A stretch of DNA of 64,000 nucleotides from Gemmiger formicilis (GCF_018784445.1 NZ_WQOH01000036.1:1-64000), one strand, 5' to 3'. Shown: positions 32,792 through 41,577, numbered from the stretch's first letter. The notes: generated by a model from the sequence alone, not told the origin. Numbers and translations are program-made.

Positions 32792-33349
32792 ATGAAAATC
32801 GCCTATGTTCGTGTGTCTACTGTTGAGCAAAACGAAGCCCGCCAGATTGAAGCGCTGAAAAAGTACGATGTGGACAAATGGTTTACGGAAAAGGTATCTG
32901 CAAAAGATACAAACCGTCCGCAGCTGCAAGCAATGATTGATTTTGCGCGTGAGGGTGACACGATTTACATTCACGATTTCAGCCGCTTAGCGCGTTCTAC
33001 TGCCGACCTCTTGAAGCTGGTGGAGCAACTACAGGCAAAGGGCGTGCATCTTGTCAGTAATAAAGAGAACATCGATACCAGCACCCCAACAGGACGATTG
33101 ATGCTTACAATGATTGGTGCAATCAATGAGTTTGAGCGCTGCAACCTCTTGGAACGCCAGCGCGAGGGTATCGCTATTGCAAAAGCACAAGGCAAGTTCA
33201 AAGGCCGCAAAGAGGTCAAGGCGGACGATTTCGCCGCACAGTATCAGCGCTATTTGAACCGCGAATTGAACAAGGCGCAGCTTGCCAAAACGCTTGGAAT
33301 TTCGCGTCCTACGCTTGATAAGATGATTCGTCAGCATACCACCGCATAA
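32792..33349 (+). CDS. Small serine recombinase (resolvase) of the gap-integrated element
   Basis: The 185-residue protein has the YVRVSTVEQN catalytic Ser motif, IHDFSRLARS, the MIGAINEFERCNLLERQREG helix and a C-terminal HTH (LAKTLGISRPTLDKMI). ATG 32792 follows AGGGAG; TATAAT at 32754-32759 is its likely -10. It is only distantly similar to the resolvase at 1562-2134. On an element with its own integrase and helicase it may resolve multimers of a replicating circular form. Confidence 0.88.
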   Translation: MKIAYVRVSTVEQNEARQIEALKKYDVDKWFTEKVSAKDTNRPQLQAMIDFAREGDTIYIHDFSRLARSTADLLKLVEQLQAKGVHLVSNKENIDTSTPTGRLMLTMIGAINEFERCNLLERQREGIAIAKAQGKFKGRKEVKADDFAAQYQRYLNRELNKAQLAKTLGISRPTLDKMIRQHTTA

Positions 33350-33601
33350 ACCGTTACAGCCCCTCTCAGCGCCGCGCAGCGGCGTTAGAGGGAGTATATA
33401 AAACAGGCTGGAAAGCCGCAATAAAGCAATAGAAAGAGGGTAGAAAAAGCAAGAATCCTGCTACGAAGGTCAACACCTAAATAAAGAAATAAAGAAGTTT
33501 TCCAACTATGACAATTGTTGTGAAATTTCTCTACGAAAAAAGAAGGCATACAGCCACCAAAAGGGCATAAAAACAGCTATACAGCGATAATAATTGATGA
33601 A
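33350..33601. other. Right end of the gap-integrated element
   Basis: Gene-free. It has a terminator-like hairpin after the resolvase (CCCTCT ... AGAGGG, around 33362-33393), CTACGA motifs at 33461 and 33531, and CTATGACAATTGTTG at 33506-33520, which nearly repeats the left-end motif at 27949. These are probable binding sites for integrase or accessory proteins next to attR. Confidence 0.6.
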
Positions 33602-33698
33602 ACACCTATCAGGTTCAGGTCGTTTCTTGGTACGACAACGAGAACTCCTACACCTCTCAGATGGTCCGCACCATTAAGTACTTCGCTGAGCTGTAATC
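33602..33698 (+). repeat. Right 97-bp direct repeat (attR), original gap 3' end
   Basis: Perfect copy of 27759-27855. Because the strong terminator at 33731-33772 follows it, this is probably the original chromosomal gap end displaced by integration. The fragment has no start of its own and is a 30-codon remnant. Confidence 0.97.
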
Positions 33699-33730
33699 TG
33701 CGAGTAGCTTAACTGCGAATTGAATAGCTG

Positions 33731-33772
33731 AAACCGCCCCTTCCGGGTCAAACCGGAAGGGGCGGTTTTTGT
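33731..33772 (+). terminator. Original gap terminator, now 5.8 kb from gap
   Basis: AAACCGCCCCTTCCGG pairs with CCGGAAGGGGCGGTTT across a short loop, then TTG. It lies 33 bp after the duplicated gap stop codon. Confidence 0.92.
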
Positions 33773-33818
33773 TATTAGCGGATGTAGGGGCGCACCTGTG
33801 TGTGCGCCCGGGACGGGG

Positions 33819-34106
33819 TTATGGTTTGTGGTGCCCGCTGATATAGTCGACCAAGTCGTAGACGAGGCGCTTTTCCTGTTCGTTCATACCGCGCAGGCTG
33901 ATTTTTTCTTCGCTTTCCAGGCCGAGGATGTCATCGGTAGTTGTGTGGAACAGCTGTGCCATTTCCACAAGGTAGACTGCTGTGGGGGAGGATAACTCCA
34001 TTTCCCACGCATTGACGCTGGCGCGCGTTACCCCCAGCTTGCGGGCCAGCGCCGCCTGCGAGAGCCCCATGTTTTCACGTAGCCTTTTGATGTTGTCAGA
34101 AATCAA
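33819..34106 (-). CDS. XRE-family transcriptional regulator
   Basis: The core product of about 95 residues has a Cro/C1-type HTH (LSQAALARKLGVTRASVNAWEME) and a short C-terminal helix (MNEQEKRLVYDLVDYI). The start is uncertain: TTG at 34106 matches the beginning of the HTH domain, while the frame stays open to 34259 with residues that do not look conserved. It is transcribed divergently from the membrane-protein gene at 34280. Confidence 0.75.
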   Translation of the reverse strand: MISDNIKRLRENMGLSQAALARKLGVTRASVNAWEMELSSPTAVYLVEMAQLFHTTTDDILGLESEEKISLRGMNEQEKRLVYDLVDYISGHHKP

Positions 34107-34279
34107 GCCATCACGTCCATTCAAGTGTACAGCAGAATAATAAACAAACCGCAAGGGGAAAATCTTCACGCAGATCGTCAAAAAACGGTGCACAATTCCG
34201 CGCAACCGGTTGACGCCGAACCTGCTATTTGTTACAATGGTAACGAGCCCTGTATACAAAAGAATGGAGGAAAGTATCT

Positions 34280-35458
34280 ATGCTGCAATCCCTGAAGCAG
34301 AAAACCCTGGTCGGCAAGCTGTGGGCCATCATCGTCCTGGCTGTGGCGGCCATTTTCATCGGCGTGGTGTTCGGGCCTGGCATCGCAAAAATGATCGCTG
34401 GGCCGACCTATTTCGCGCCGCTGGATGACTATGACGTCCTTTCCCTGCAAGGACAGTATCTCGAAGCGGACATTGACACCCTGATTGACTACTACGCCGA
34501 GACCGTCGTGAGCGAGAGCGGCAGGCCGGACAAGGTCAGCGCCCGCGAGTACATCATGCCGGTCAACACCCCCGACGCCACCGTCTACATCGGTGTGGAA
34601 GTGCCCAAGCCCAAAATCAGCGACGCCGAGGCGGTCGTTGCCGATACCGAGCGGCTTATCGATGACGAGGACGGCAGTTATGAGTGGGACGGCTCCTACG
34701 TGTCGGTGCGCGGCACGCTGCAGCCCATGGATGATGAGACCCGGCAGCTGTGGGAAGATTACTTCATTGACGCCGGTTTTAGCTATGATGATATCGGTCT
34801 GTTTGACGACTGCACAGCCCTTCCGCTGGTGCTGACCGACGGCGAAATCGACGGCCAGGACACGTTTGTGTATGGTTTTATGGGCGTCATCGGCGTTCTG
34901 CTGGTGGTGCTGGCAATCTGGTTCGTGGTTCATTCCCTGACCGGTGGCTTCCAGAAGCAGATTCGCAACTACATCAAGGCTTCGGACGACCCGCAGGCCA
35001 CCGAGCAGGCGCTCGACCGCTTCTACGAGGACACGATGCAGGATGGCAAGGTCCGCATGAACCGCAGCTGGCTGATGTACGACAAGGGCGGCAATTCCTG
35101 GGTGCTGGCCGGTGACGACGTGGTCTGGGCCTACCAGTACACAGTGCGCCACAAAGCTTACGGCATCCTGACCGTGAGAAAAGAGCTGATGGTGCGCGTT
35201 TTCGGCGCAAAGGAGAAACGTGCCTGCCACGATATCTACGTCCGCAATGAGGACGAAGCGCAGGAAATTTTGCAGCAGATGGCCCGCACCTACCCGGATG
35301 CGCTGATCGGCTACGACCAGGACATTGAGCGCAAGTATCGCGCCAACCCGGCGGCGTTCCACCAGGCGGTCATCACTGCCCGCCACGCCCCAGCTGCCCC
35401 CGCAGCCGAGCCGACCGAGCCCGCGCAGGAGCCGGAGAGCAAGCCGCTGTATACCTAA
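34280..35458 (+). CDS. Membrane protein with two transmembrane segments, unknown function
   Basis: The 392-residue protein has an N-terminal segment (LWAIIVLAVAAIFIGVVFG, residues 14-32), an extracytoplasmic domain of about 165 residues, a second segment (VYGFMGVIGVLLVVLAIWFVV, about residues 198-218), and a cytoplasmic domain with a Pro/Ala/Glu-rich tail. I do not recognise an enzymatic motif. It has a good SD (GGAGG) and its own terminator. The short spacer to the XRE gene suggests possible control by it. Confidence 0.75.
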   Translation: MLQSLKQKTLVGKLWAIIVLAVAAIFIGVVFGPGIAKMIAGPTYFAPLDDYDVLSLQGQYLEADIDTLIDYYAETVVSESGRPDKVSAREYIMPVNTPDATVYIGVEVPKPKISDAEAVVADTERLIDDEDGSYEWDGSYVSVRGTLQPMDDETRQLWEDYFIDAGFSYDDIGLFDDCTALPLVLTDGEIDGQDTFVYGFMGVIGVLLVVLAIWFVVHSLTGGFQKQIRNYIKASDDPQATEQALDRFYEDTMQDGKVRMNRSWLMYDKGGNSWVLAGDDVVWAYQYTVRHKAYGILTVRKELMVRVFGAKEKRACHDIYVRNEDEAQEILQQMARTYPDALIGYDQDIERKYRANPAAFHQAVITARHAPAAPAAEPTEPAQEPESKPLYT

Positions 35459-35461
35459 AGT

Positions 35462-35503
35462 AAAAATTGCCCGATGGCACTTGATGCCATCGGGCAATTT
35501 TTT
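35462..35503. terminator. Bidirectional terminator
   Basis: AAAATTGCCCGATGGCA pairs with TGCCATCGGGCAATTTT with an A-run on one side and a T-run on the other, between convergent genes. Confidence 0.93.
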
Positions 35504-35512
35504 GGGCAAAAT

Positions 35513-35896
35513 TTACTTCTGCGCTTCTTTTTCGGCTTTCTCCGCAAAGGCGATCATCTTGCTGTAGGTCTCCTCGCTCAGGTCGTGCTCGACCTTGCAG
35601 GCGTCCTTCGCGGCAACATCCGGGTCAACGCCCAGCGCGACGAAGAACGCCGTCAGCTTGCGGTGGCGGCCATAGATGCGCTGGGCAATTTCCATGCCCG
35701 GCGCTTCCAGCTTGATAAAACCGTCGGCATCCATCGAAATATAGCCGTTCTCACGCAGGTTTTTCATGGCGACACTGACGCTCGGCTTGGAAAAGCCCAT
35801 CGCCACCGCAATATCGATCGAGCGCACAGAACCCTTCTGTTCCTGCAGCATCAGAATTTTTTCGAGATAATCCTCTGCGGATTCGTGAATATTCAT
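35513..35896 (-). CDS. DtxR/MntR-family metal-dependent regulator
   Basis: The 127-residue protein begins MNIHESAEDYLEKIL and has a winged helix (VRSIDIAVAMGFSKPSVSVAMKNL) followed by the metal-binding dimerisation domain with GRHRKLTAFF and DACKVEHDLSEE. Regulators of this type sense Mn2+ or Fe2+ and repress uptake genes. The C-terminal SH3-like domain of full DtxR is absent, as in MntR. ATG 35896 is preceded by AAGGGGG. No transporter gene is adjacent, so the regulon lies elsewhere. Confidence 0.9.
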   Translation of the reverse strand: MNIHESAEDYLEKILMLQEQKGSVRSIDIAVAMGFSKPSVSVAMKNLRENGYISMDADGFIKLEAPGMEIAQRIYGRHRKLTAFFVALGVDPDVAAKDACKVEHDLSEETYSKMIAFAEKAEKEAQK

Positions 35897-35948
35897 GGGC
35901 GCAGCCCCCTTCCGAACTGAAATATTGTTCAAATTGTTATTGCATCTA

Positions 35949-36827
35949 TCATACCACACCGCGCGGCAGTTTGCAAGGCTGAATCCATACAGTTCCGGTA
36001 AATGCTGCCGCGGCTTCACCAAGTAAAAGCGCGGTATCATCCTTCAGAATGCGTACTTCCAGTGTGCCGCCGGGCATCTGCACCAAAATCGGCACGCCGC
36101 GTCCGCTGCGGCCGGTCAGCACAGCGGAGGCCGCCACGGCGCAGGCCCCGGTCCCGCAGGAGAGCGTGGCCCCGCTGCCGCGCTCCCAGACTGTCACGGC
36201 GAAGGCTGTGGGGCTGATCTGCCGCGCGAACTCCACGTTGATGCCCCCGGGGAACGCCGGGTGGTGTTCCAGTGCCCGGCCATACAGGGCCAGGTCAGCC
36301 CCCTCGGGCGGGACATCACCCACAAAAACAACGCAGTGCGGGTTGCCCACGGCCACGCAGTTGACACGCCAGCTGCGCCCGCCCGTGCAGAGCGGCACAT
36401 CCAGCAGCGGCCCGCCGCCCAGGTCGGCGGTGCCCACGTCAGCCCCCAGCGCCGAGAAATGCCCCATCTCCACCTGCCATAACCCCGCGCCCACGTGACG
36501 CAGCGTGCGCCGCCCGGCGTTGGGCGTGTCGATGCGGATGCAGTCCCGCCGGACGCCGTGGGTGTATAAAAATTCCGCTACACAGCGTACACCGTTGCCG
36601 CACATGGCCCCCTCGCTGCCGTCGGCGTTGAACATCCGCATCGCGGCGTCGCCGTCCGCCAGCAGCGGGGGACAGATAAAAATGACCCCATCGGCCCCCA
36701 CGGAAAAATGCCGTCGGGACAGCGCCACGGCCAGCGCGGCGGCGTTTGGCGGCAGCCCGGCGGTGCGGCAGTCCAGGTAGATATAATCGTTGCCGGCGGC
36801 CTGCATTTTGGTAAAATTCAGTTCCAC
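35949..36827 (-). CDS. dapF: Diaminopimelate epimerase
   Basis: The 292-residue protein has both active-site cysteines in GAMCGNGVRC (about residue 77) and LSCGTGACA (about residue 223), with NPHCVVFV between. It interconverts LL- and meso-diaminopimelate for lysine and peptidoglycan. A GTG at 36827 is chosen because GGAGGTG lies seven bases upstream and the protein then begins V-E-L-N-F-T-K-M-Q-A-A-G-N-D like family members. It is divergent from acpP. Its presence implies a diaminopimelate pathway in this organism. Confidence 0.93.
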   Translation of the reverse strand: MELNFTKMQAAGNDYIYLDCRTAGLPPNAAALAVALSRRHFSVGADGVIFICPPLLADGDAAMRMFNADGSEGAMCGNGVRCVAEFLYTHGVRRDCIRIDTPNAGRRTLRHVGAGLWQVEMGHFSALGADVGTADLGGGPLLDVPLCTGGRSWRVNCVAVGNPHCVVFVGDVPPEGADLALYGRALEHHPAFPGGINVEFARQISPTAFAVTVWERGSGATLSCGTGACAVAASAVLTGRSGRGVPILVQMPGGTLEVRILKDDTALLLGEAAAAFTGTVWIQPCKLPRGVV

Positions 36828-36883
36828 ATGCCCACCTCCCGGCCCATCGTATGCAGCTTGCATAAAATTTAACACTTACCCCC

Positions 36884-36914
36884 TTGACATTCAGCCGCAG
36901 ATACGCTATATATT
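36884..36914 (+). promoter_or_regulatory. acpP promoter
   Basis: TTGACA (36884-36889) and a TATATT-type -10 at about 36909-36914 at near-ideal spacing, followed by AAAGGAG before the ATG. Confidence 0.7.
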
Positions 36915-36948
36915 AAATGTATATCTGTGTTTATAAAGGAGTTAAATT

Positions 36949-37185
36949 ATGGATTCCGAAGTTTTCAGCCGCATCCGTGGCTATCTGGCAGAACAGCTGG
37001 AAGTCGATCCTGAGAAGATCACCCCCGACAGCGACATCGTCAACGATTTCGGCGCGGACAGCCTGGATGTTATCGATATGATCACCGTCCTGTCCGATGA
37101 GTTCGGCGTTGAGATCCCCGACGAGGATATCGAGAATTTCCACACCGTCGGTGACGTGGTAAATTACCTGGAAGACCGTATGTAA
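36949..37185 (+). CDS. acpP: Acyl carrier protein
   Basis: The 78-residue acidic protein has the phosphopantetheine attachment Ser in FGADSLDVIDMI (about residue 38). It carries acyl chains in fatty-acid synthesis. Here it stands alone, followed by proS 57 bp downstream, rather than in a fab cluster; co-transcription with proS is likely because I see no terminator between them. Confidence 0.95.
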   Translation: MDSEVFSRIRGYLAEQLEVDPEKITPDSDIVNDFGADSLDVIDMITVLSDEFGVEIPDEDIENFHTVGDVVNYLEDRM

Positions 37186-37242
37186 TGCTTGCGGCGCTGC
37201 TGCCGCGGACAAGTTTAGAATTTGTGTGAGGATTAACAGGAA

Positions 37243-38682
37243 ATGGCAAACGATAAGAAAAAAATGGTCGAAGCGATCACCGCACAGGAGGTCGATTTCG
37301 CCCAGTGGTATACCGATATCTGCACCAAGGCCGAGCTGGTCGAGTATTCCAGCGTCAAGGGTTTCGTGGTGCTGCGCCCCTATGGCTACGCCATCTGGGA
37401 GAACATCCAGAAAAACCTGGACGCCCGCTTCAAGGCCACCGGCCATGAGAACGTGGCCATGCCCGTGCTCATCCCCGAGAGCCTGCTGAAGAAGGAGGGC
37501 GAGCTGGTCAACGGCTTCGCCCCCGAGGTCGCCTGGGTCACGGCCGGCGGCAGTGACCCGCTGGAAGAGCGCCTTGCGGTGCGCCCCACCAGCGAGACGA
37601 TGTTCTGCGACCATTTCAGCCATGTGCTGCACTCCTACCGCGACCTGCCCATGCTGTACAACCAGTGGTGCAGCGTCGTCCGCTGGGAAAAATCCACCCG
37701 CCCCTTCCTGCGCACCCGTGAGTTCTGGTGGCAGGAGGGCCACACCATCCATGAGACCGCCGACGAGGCCAAGGCCGAGACCGAGCAGCAGCTGAACTGC
37801 TACGCCGACTTTGCCGAGCATGACCTGTGCATCCCGGTCGTCAAGGGCCGCAAGACCGATAAAGAGAAGTTTGCGGGTGCCGAGGCCACCTACACCATCG
37901 AGGCCATGATGAAGGACGGCAAGGCCCTGCAGAGCGGCACGAGCCACTACTTTGGCGATAAGTTCAGCCGCGCCTACGACGTGACCTTCACCGGCCGCGA
38001 CAACACCCTGCAGTATCCGTTCCAGACCTCCTGGGGCGCGTCCACCCGCCTGATCGGTGCCATCATCATGACCCACGGCGACGACGACGGCCTGATCCTG
38101 CCCCCGGCCATCGCGCCCATCCAGGTCGTGATCGTGCCGGTCGCCGCCCACAAGCCCGGCGTGCTGGACAAATGCCGTGAGCTGGCCGCCGAGATCGGCC
38201 GCTATGCCCGCGTCAAGCTGGATGACAGCGACAAGCAACCCGGCTGGAAGTTTGCCCAGTGGGAGATGAAGGGCGTGCCTGTGCGTCTGGAAGTCGGCCC
38301 CCGCGATATCGAAAACGGCCAGTGTGTGCTGGTTCGCCGCGATACCCGCGAGAAGCAGTTCGTGAAGTTTGAGGAGTTGGCCACCGCCATCCCCGCCGCC
38401 ATGGACGCTCTGGCGAAGGACCTGTACGAGCGTGCCCTGCAGAACCGCGAGAACCGCACCTACAGCGCCACCACGATGGACGAGGTCAAGCAGATCGCCA
38501 AGGAGCACACCGGCTTCATCAAGACGATGTGGTGCGGCGACCTGGCCTGCGAGGAAGCCATGAAGAGCGAGGCTGGTCTGTCCAGCCGTTGTATGCCCTT
38601 TGCCCAGGAGCACTTGAGCGACGTTTGCCCGGTCTGCGGCAAGCCCGCCCAAAAGATGGTCGTCTGGGGCGTAGCGTACTAA
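37243..38682 (+). CDS. proS: Prolyl-tRNA synthetase (short, archaeal/eukaryote-like type)
   Basis: The 479-residue protein lacks the long editing insertion of typical bacterial ProRS and has class II motifs: VRPTSETMF, FLRTREFWWQEGHT and the GASTRLIG motif 3 region, plus the C-terminal zinc-type domain ending KMVVWGVAY. It charges tRNA-Pro. The lack of an internal editing domain fits the presence of a separate YbaK-like deacylase at 50484-51017. Confidence 0.95.
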   Translation: MANDKKKMVEAITAQEVDFAQWYTDICTKAELVEYSSVKGFVVLRPYGYAIWENIQKNLDARFKATGHENVAMPVLIPESLLKKEGELVNGFAPEVAWVTAGGSDPLEERLAVRPTSETMFCDHFSHVLHSYRDLPMLYNQWCSVVRWEKSTRPFLRTREFWWQEGHTIHETADEAKAETEQQLNCYADFAEHDLCIPVVKGRKTDKEKFAGAEATYTIEAMMKDGKALQSGTSHYFGDKFSRAYDVTFTGRDNTLQYPFQTSWGASTRLIGAIIMTHGDDDGLILPPAIAPIQVVIVPVAAHKPGVLDKCRELAAEIGRYARVKLDDSDKQPGWKFAQWEMKGVPVRLEVGPRDIENGQCVLVRRDTREKQFVKFEELATAIPAAMDALAKDLYERALQNRENRTYSATTMDEVKQIAKEHTGFIKTMWCGDLACEEAMKSEAGLSSRCMPFAQEHLSDVCPVCGKPAQKMVVWGVAY

Positions 38683-38685
38683 GAC

Positions 38686-38719
38686 AAAAAAGGGAACGCT
38701 GCGAAGCGTTCCCTTTTTT
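38686..38719 (+). terminator. Terminator after proS
   Basis: AAAAGGGAACGCT pairs with AGCGTTCCCTTTT around a GCGA loop, followed by TT. Confidence 0.92.
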
Positions 38720-38831
38720 GGTCAGATAAGAACGAAGAAAGAAAAGGAAAAGGACAGCGCTGCCGCGCTCTTTGCCAAACTCACTTCTTTCTTCTTGGTT
38801 CTCTCTTCTCTTTTCTCTTTCTGGGTGTCTT

Positions 38832-39920
38832 ATGTCCATTCTACTCACAACATTATTCGTTTACGCCCTCGGTCTGCTGCTCACGGCGGTGGGCAGCCGG
38901 CTGGCGGGACGGTGCACCACTTGGTGCTGCGCCCTGCTGGGACTGCCCATGTGGGTCGTGGGCGGCACGGTTGCACCGTTCTGCCTGGCGCTGCCGCAGC
39001 TGATGCTGGCATTTCTGGCGGCCGGTATGTCGGTCACGGCGCTGGCCGTTGGCACCGCGCTGGCGGGCGCCGTTGCCAACCTGGGGCTGGCGCTGGCCGT
39101 CTGCCTGCTGAATCGTCGCCGGTATGCCACGGCGGATCGGGACGAGTTTTGCCGCAAATGCCTGTTGCTGCTGGCCGCCTGCGGGGTGCTGGCGGTGTTT
39201 GTGCGGGACGGCGAATTGAGCTACACCGGCACCGGCCTGTTGATGCTGCTGTTTGTGTTGTTTATTTTGATGAGCATTGCGTTCCAGCACAACTTTACCT
39301 ATGGTGAAACGATCGAGGCGGTGTCCACCTCGGATGCCGTGCCCAGCTCGCGCCTGGCCACGAAGGAGTACGGCTACACGGCCCACACGATGGCATTCCC
39401 GGTCATGAGCGTGCGGAACTCGCTCAAGAACCTGGCGGGCGTTATTGGCGGGCTGGCGCTGCTGGCGGGCGGGGCTATGGCGCTGGTGTACAGCGCCACC
39501 ACGCTGGCAAACCTCACCGGCACGATACAGGCCCTGTGGGCGGCGTCGCTCATCAGCTTTGGATTCTGCCTGCCTCTGCTGGCCGAAGCCCTGGAGCACC
39601 CCCTGGGGTCGGTCTGGAAGAGGTTCACTGTGCGGTGCCGCTACTACCCGCCGGACTCGCTGCCCATCCAGCTGTTGAACAGCGCTATTTTGAACCTGAC
39701 GCTGGCGCTGCCGATTTCAAGCCTGATGTACCGCCACAAGCTGCCCGTGGGTGCGCAGTTCCGCAGTTACGAGGTGCCGGTCTGCGCCGCCATGGCGCTG
39801 GTGCTGCTTCTGCCGCCGCTGTGCAAACACAAGCTCAAGCGCTGGCAGGGCGGGGTATGTATGGCATTGTATTTTGCTTATTTAGCCGCCGCATTGTTTG
39901 TGCCGAGAGCGGGGGCGTAA
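38832..39920 (+). CDS. Polytopic membrane protein, CaCA-type cation exchanger-like
   Basis: The 362-residue protein has about ten hydrophobic segments in two halves. The topology, and pieces such as WVVGGTVAPFCLALPQ and a second half around LPISSLMYRHKLPVG, recall sodium/calcium exchanger-type proteins, but the acidic cation-binding residues of the alpha repeats are not clear. It may be a diverged transporter. The ATG at 38832 has only a weak SD (GGGTG). The fold assignment is tentative. Confidence 0.6.
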   Translation: MSILLTTLFVYALGLLLTAVGSRLAGRCTTWCCALLGLPMWVVGGTVAPFCLALPQLMLAFLAAGMSVTALAVGTALAGAVANLGLALAVCLLNRRRYATADRDEFCRKCLLLLAACGVLAVFVRDGELSYTGTGLLMLLFVLFILMSIAFQHNFTYGETIEAVSTSDAVPSSRLATKEYGYTAHTMAFPVMSVRNSLKNLAGVIGGLALLAGGAMALVYSATTLANLTGTIQALWAASLISFGFCLPLLAEALEHPLGSVWKRFTVRCRYYPPDSLPIQLLNSAILNLTLALPISSLMYRHKLPVGAQFRSYEVPVCAAMALVLLLPPLCKHKLKRWQGGVCMALYFAYLAAALFVPRAGA

Positions 39921-39950
39921 TTGAAAAATTGCACGATTACATTTTCGTAG

Positions 39951-40044
39951 AGTTGTAGGGGCCGCACATGTGCGGCCCGCAACTGTCCCATTATTGCTCG
40001 TCTGCCGTATACATGCGGGCCGGGCATGCCCGGCCCCTACAAAG
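39951..40044. repeat. TAGGGGCCGGGCATGCCCGGCCCCTA-type intergenic repeat
   Basis: GTAGGGGCCGCACATGTGCGGCCC at the left and CGGGCCGGGCATGCCCGGCCCCTAC at the right form nested palindromes. Pieces of the same motif occur at 17280-17305, 33785-33812 and 50389-50414. Confidence 0.75.
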
Positions 40045-40045
40045 A

Positions 40046-40088
40046 AACAGCGGTCCACGCTTCGTATCCCGAAGTGTGGGCCGCTGTT
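40046..40088 (-). terminator. murE terminator
   Basis: AACAGCGGTCCACGCTTCG pairs with CGAAGTGTGGGCCGCTGTT (G-T pairs only), followed on the minus strand by TCTTTG. It lies just past the murE stop. Confidence 0.85.
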
Positions 40089-40099
40089 GCTTTGTAGGC

Positions 40100-41560
40100 T
40101 TACTTTTTCAACTCTGCGCAGGCTTCTTTGATGATATCCCGCTCGACGAAATGTTCTTTTTTGCCGTGGATGAGCTGGTAATCCTCGTGACCTTTACCTG
40201 CAAACAGGACGATGTCGCCTTCCTCAGCCATCCTGACGGCGGCGTAGATGGCCTCGCGGCGGTCGGTGATGCAGGTGTAGGGCGCGCCGGGGGCCATATG
40301 GGCGGCAATGTCGCGGATGACATCCTCCGGCGGCTCGTTGTCCGGGTTGTCGCTGGTGATGATGCTGTAATCCGCATAGGCACTGGATGCGTCTGCCAGT
40401 TCCTTGCGGCGGACCTGGGTGCGCCCGCCCACCGAGCCGAACACACAAATCAGGCGGTGCGGATTGTAGGCCCGCAGCGTCTTTAATGCGCTGGTCAGGG
40501 CCAGGCCGTTGTGACTGTAATCCACGATGAAGGTGCGCCCGGGCAGACCCTGCACGACCTCAAAACGGCCCTGCACGGGGGTGTGGGCCAGCGTGGCAGA
40601 GGCCTGGGCGGGCGTTACGCCGAACGCGCCGCATATGGCGATGGCGCACAGTGCGTCCGACGCACTGAACGCACCGGGGGACATGACCTCGATGTGGGTG
40701 CTCTGCCCGGCGCAGCGGCAGACGAAATCAATGCCCAGCGCCATACGGTTGCGGTACTGCGCCAGCATCACGCCGCGGTAGTCGGCCTCGGCCTTGATGC
40801 CGAAGCTGACCTGCTCGCCCTGGAAACCCTCGCGCATGAAATCGCTGTATGGGTCATCGACGTTATAAACCATCGTGCGGGCGTTGTATTCGGCAAACAG
40901 ACGGCGCTTGGCGCATTTGTAATCCTCAAAATCCGGGTGCTCGCCGGGGCCGATGTGATCTTCGGACAAATTCGTGAAGGCCACGACCTCAAAGGGAACA
41001 CCGTCCACGCGGTGGTGGCGCAGGGCCTGACTGCTGACTTCCAGCACGCAGTGGTGTACGCCCACGTCCAGCATTTTGCGGAACAGGCGGTGCAGTTCCA
41101 GGCTCTCCGGCGTCGTGTTGGCGGTGGCCTCGTGCTGGCCTGCAATGTCCACGCCGTTGGAACCGATGTAGGCGCAGGGCAGCCCTGCCTCGGTCATGAT
41201 GGCAGCGGTCAGCAGGGCCGTGGTGGTCTTGCCCTTCGTGCCGGTAATGCCAATCAGGTGCAGCTCATCGGCGGGGTTGCCGTAGAAATCTGCACCGATG
41301 ACGGCCAGCGCCGCGCGGGTATCGTCGGTGACGATCTGCACAGCGTCGGCAGGCAGATCCAGCGTGTGCTCCACCAAAAAGGCACGGCAGCCGTTTTGAT
41401 AGGCGATGGCGGCGTAGGTATGACCGTCCAGCCACGCACCCACCAGGCAGACGAACAGGGAACCGGCCGCCGCCTTGCGGGAGTCGTAGATGATGGCGGT
41501 GATATCCATGTCGGATGTGCCGGTGTGGGGGATATGTTTGATAAGGTCGTTGAGTTTCAT
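40100..41560 (-). CDS. murE: UDP-MurNAc-tripeptide synthetase (MurE family)
   Basis: The 486-residue protein has the Mur ligase P-loop GITGTKGKTTT, a carbamylated-Lys region (DYKCAKRRLF) and the C-terminal domain FGSVGGRTQVRRK. It adds the third residue to UDP-MurNAc-L-Ala-D-Glu. Family members that use meso-diaminopimelate usually show DNPR at the substrate site; here the aligned motif is SDNPDNEPPED, so the substrate is not certain although dapF is nearby. ATG 41560 follows AAGGATG. A palindromic repeat separates it from the ATP-grasp gene on the same strand. Confidence 0.92.
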   Translation of the reverse strand: MKLNDLIKHIPHTGTSDMDITAIIYDSRKAAAGSLFVCLVGAWLDGHTYAAIAYQNGCRAFLVEHTLDLPADAVQIVTDDTRAALAVIGADFYGNPADELHLIGITGTKGKTTTALLTAAIMTEAGLPCAYIGSNGVDIAGQHEATANTTPESLELHRLFRKMLDVGVHHCVLEVSSQALRHHRVDGVPFEVVAFTNLSEDHIGPGEHPDFEDYKCAKRRLFAEYNARTMVYNVDDPYSDFMREGFQGEQVSFGIKAEADYRGVMLAQYRNRMALGIDFVCRCAGQSTHIEVMSPGAFSASDALCAIAICGAFGVTPAQASATLAHTPVQGRFEVVQGLPGRTFIVDYSHNGLALTSALKTLRAYNPHRLICVFGSVGGRTQVRRKELADASSAYADYSIITSDNPDNEPPEDVIRDIAAHMAPGAPYTCITDRREAIYAAVRMAEEGDIVLFAGKGHEDYQLIHGKKEHFVERDIIKEACAELKK

Positions 41561-41577
41561 GAAAAACATCCTTCTTA

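Noticed and set aside
27856-33601. Prophage or phage satellite
   Set aside because: No capsid, terminase, tail, portal or packaging gene is visible in 5.7 kb; integrase, repressor and helicase alone do not establish a phage origin.
33602-33698. Second gap gene
   Set aside because: Only the last 30 codons are present without a start or promoter; it is the displaced attR copy of the gap 3' end.
36931-38652. 573-codon open frame opposite proS and acpP
   Set aside because: Antisense to two firmly identified genes, composition typical of a shadow frame.
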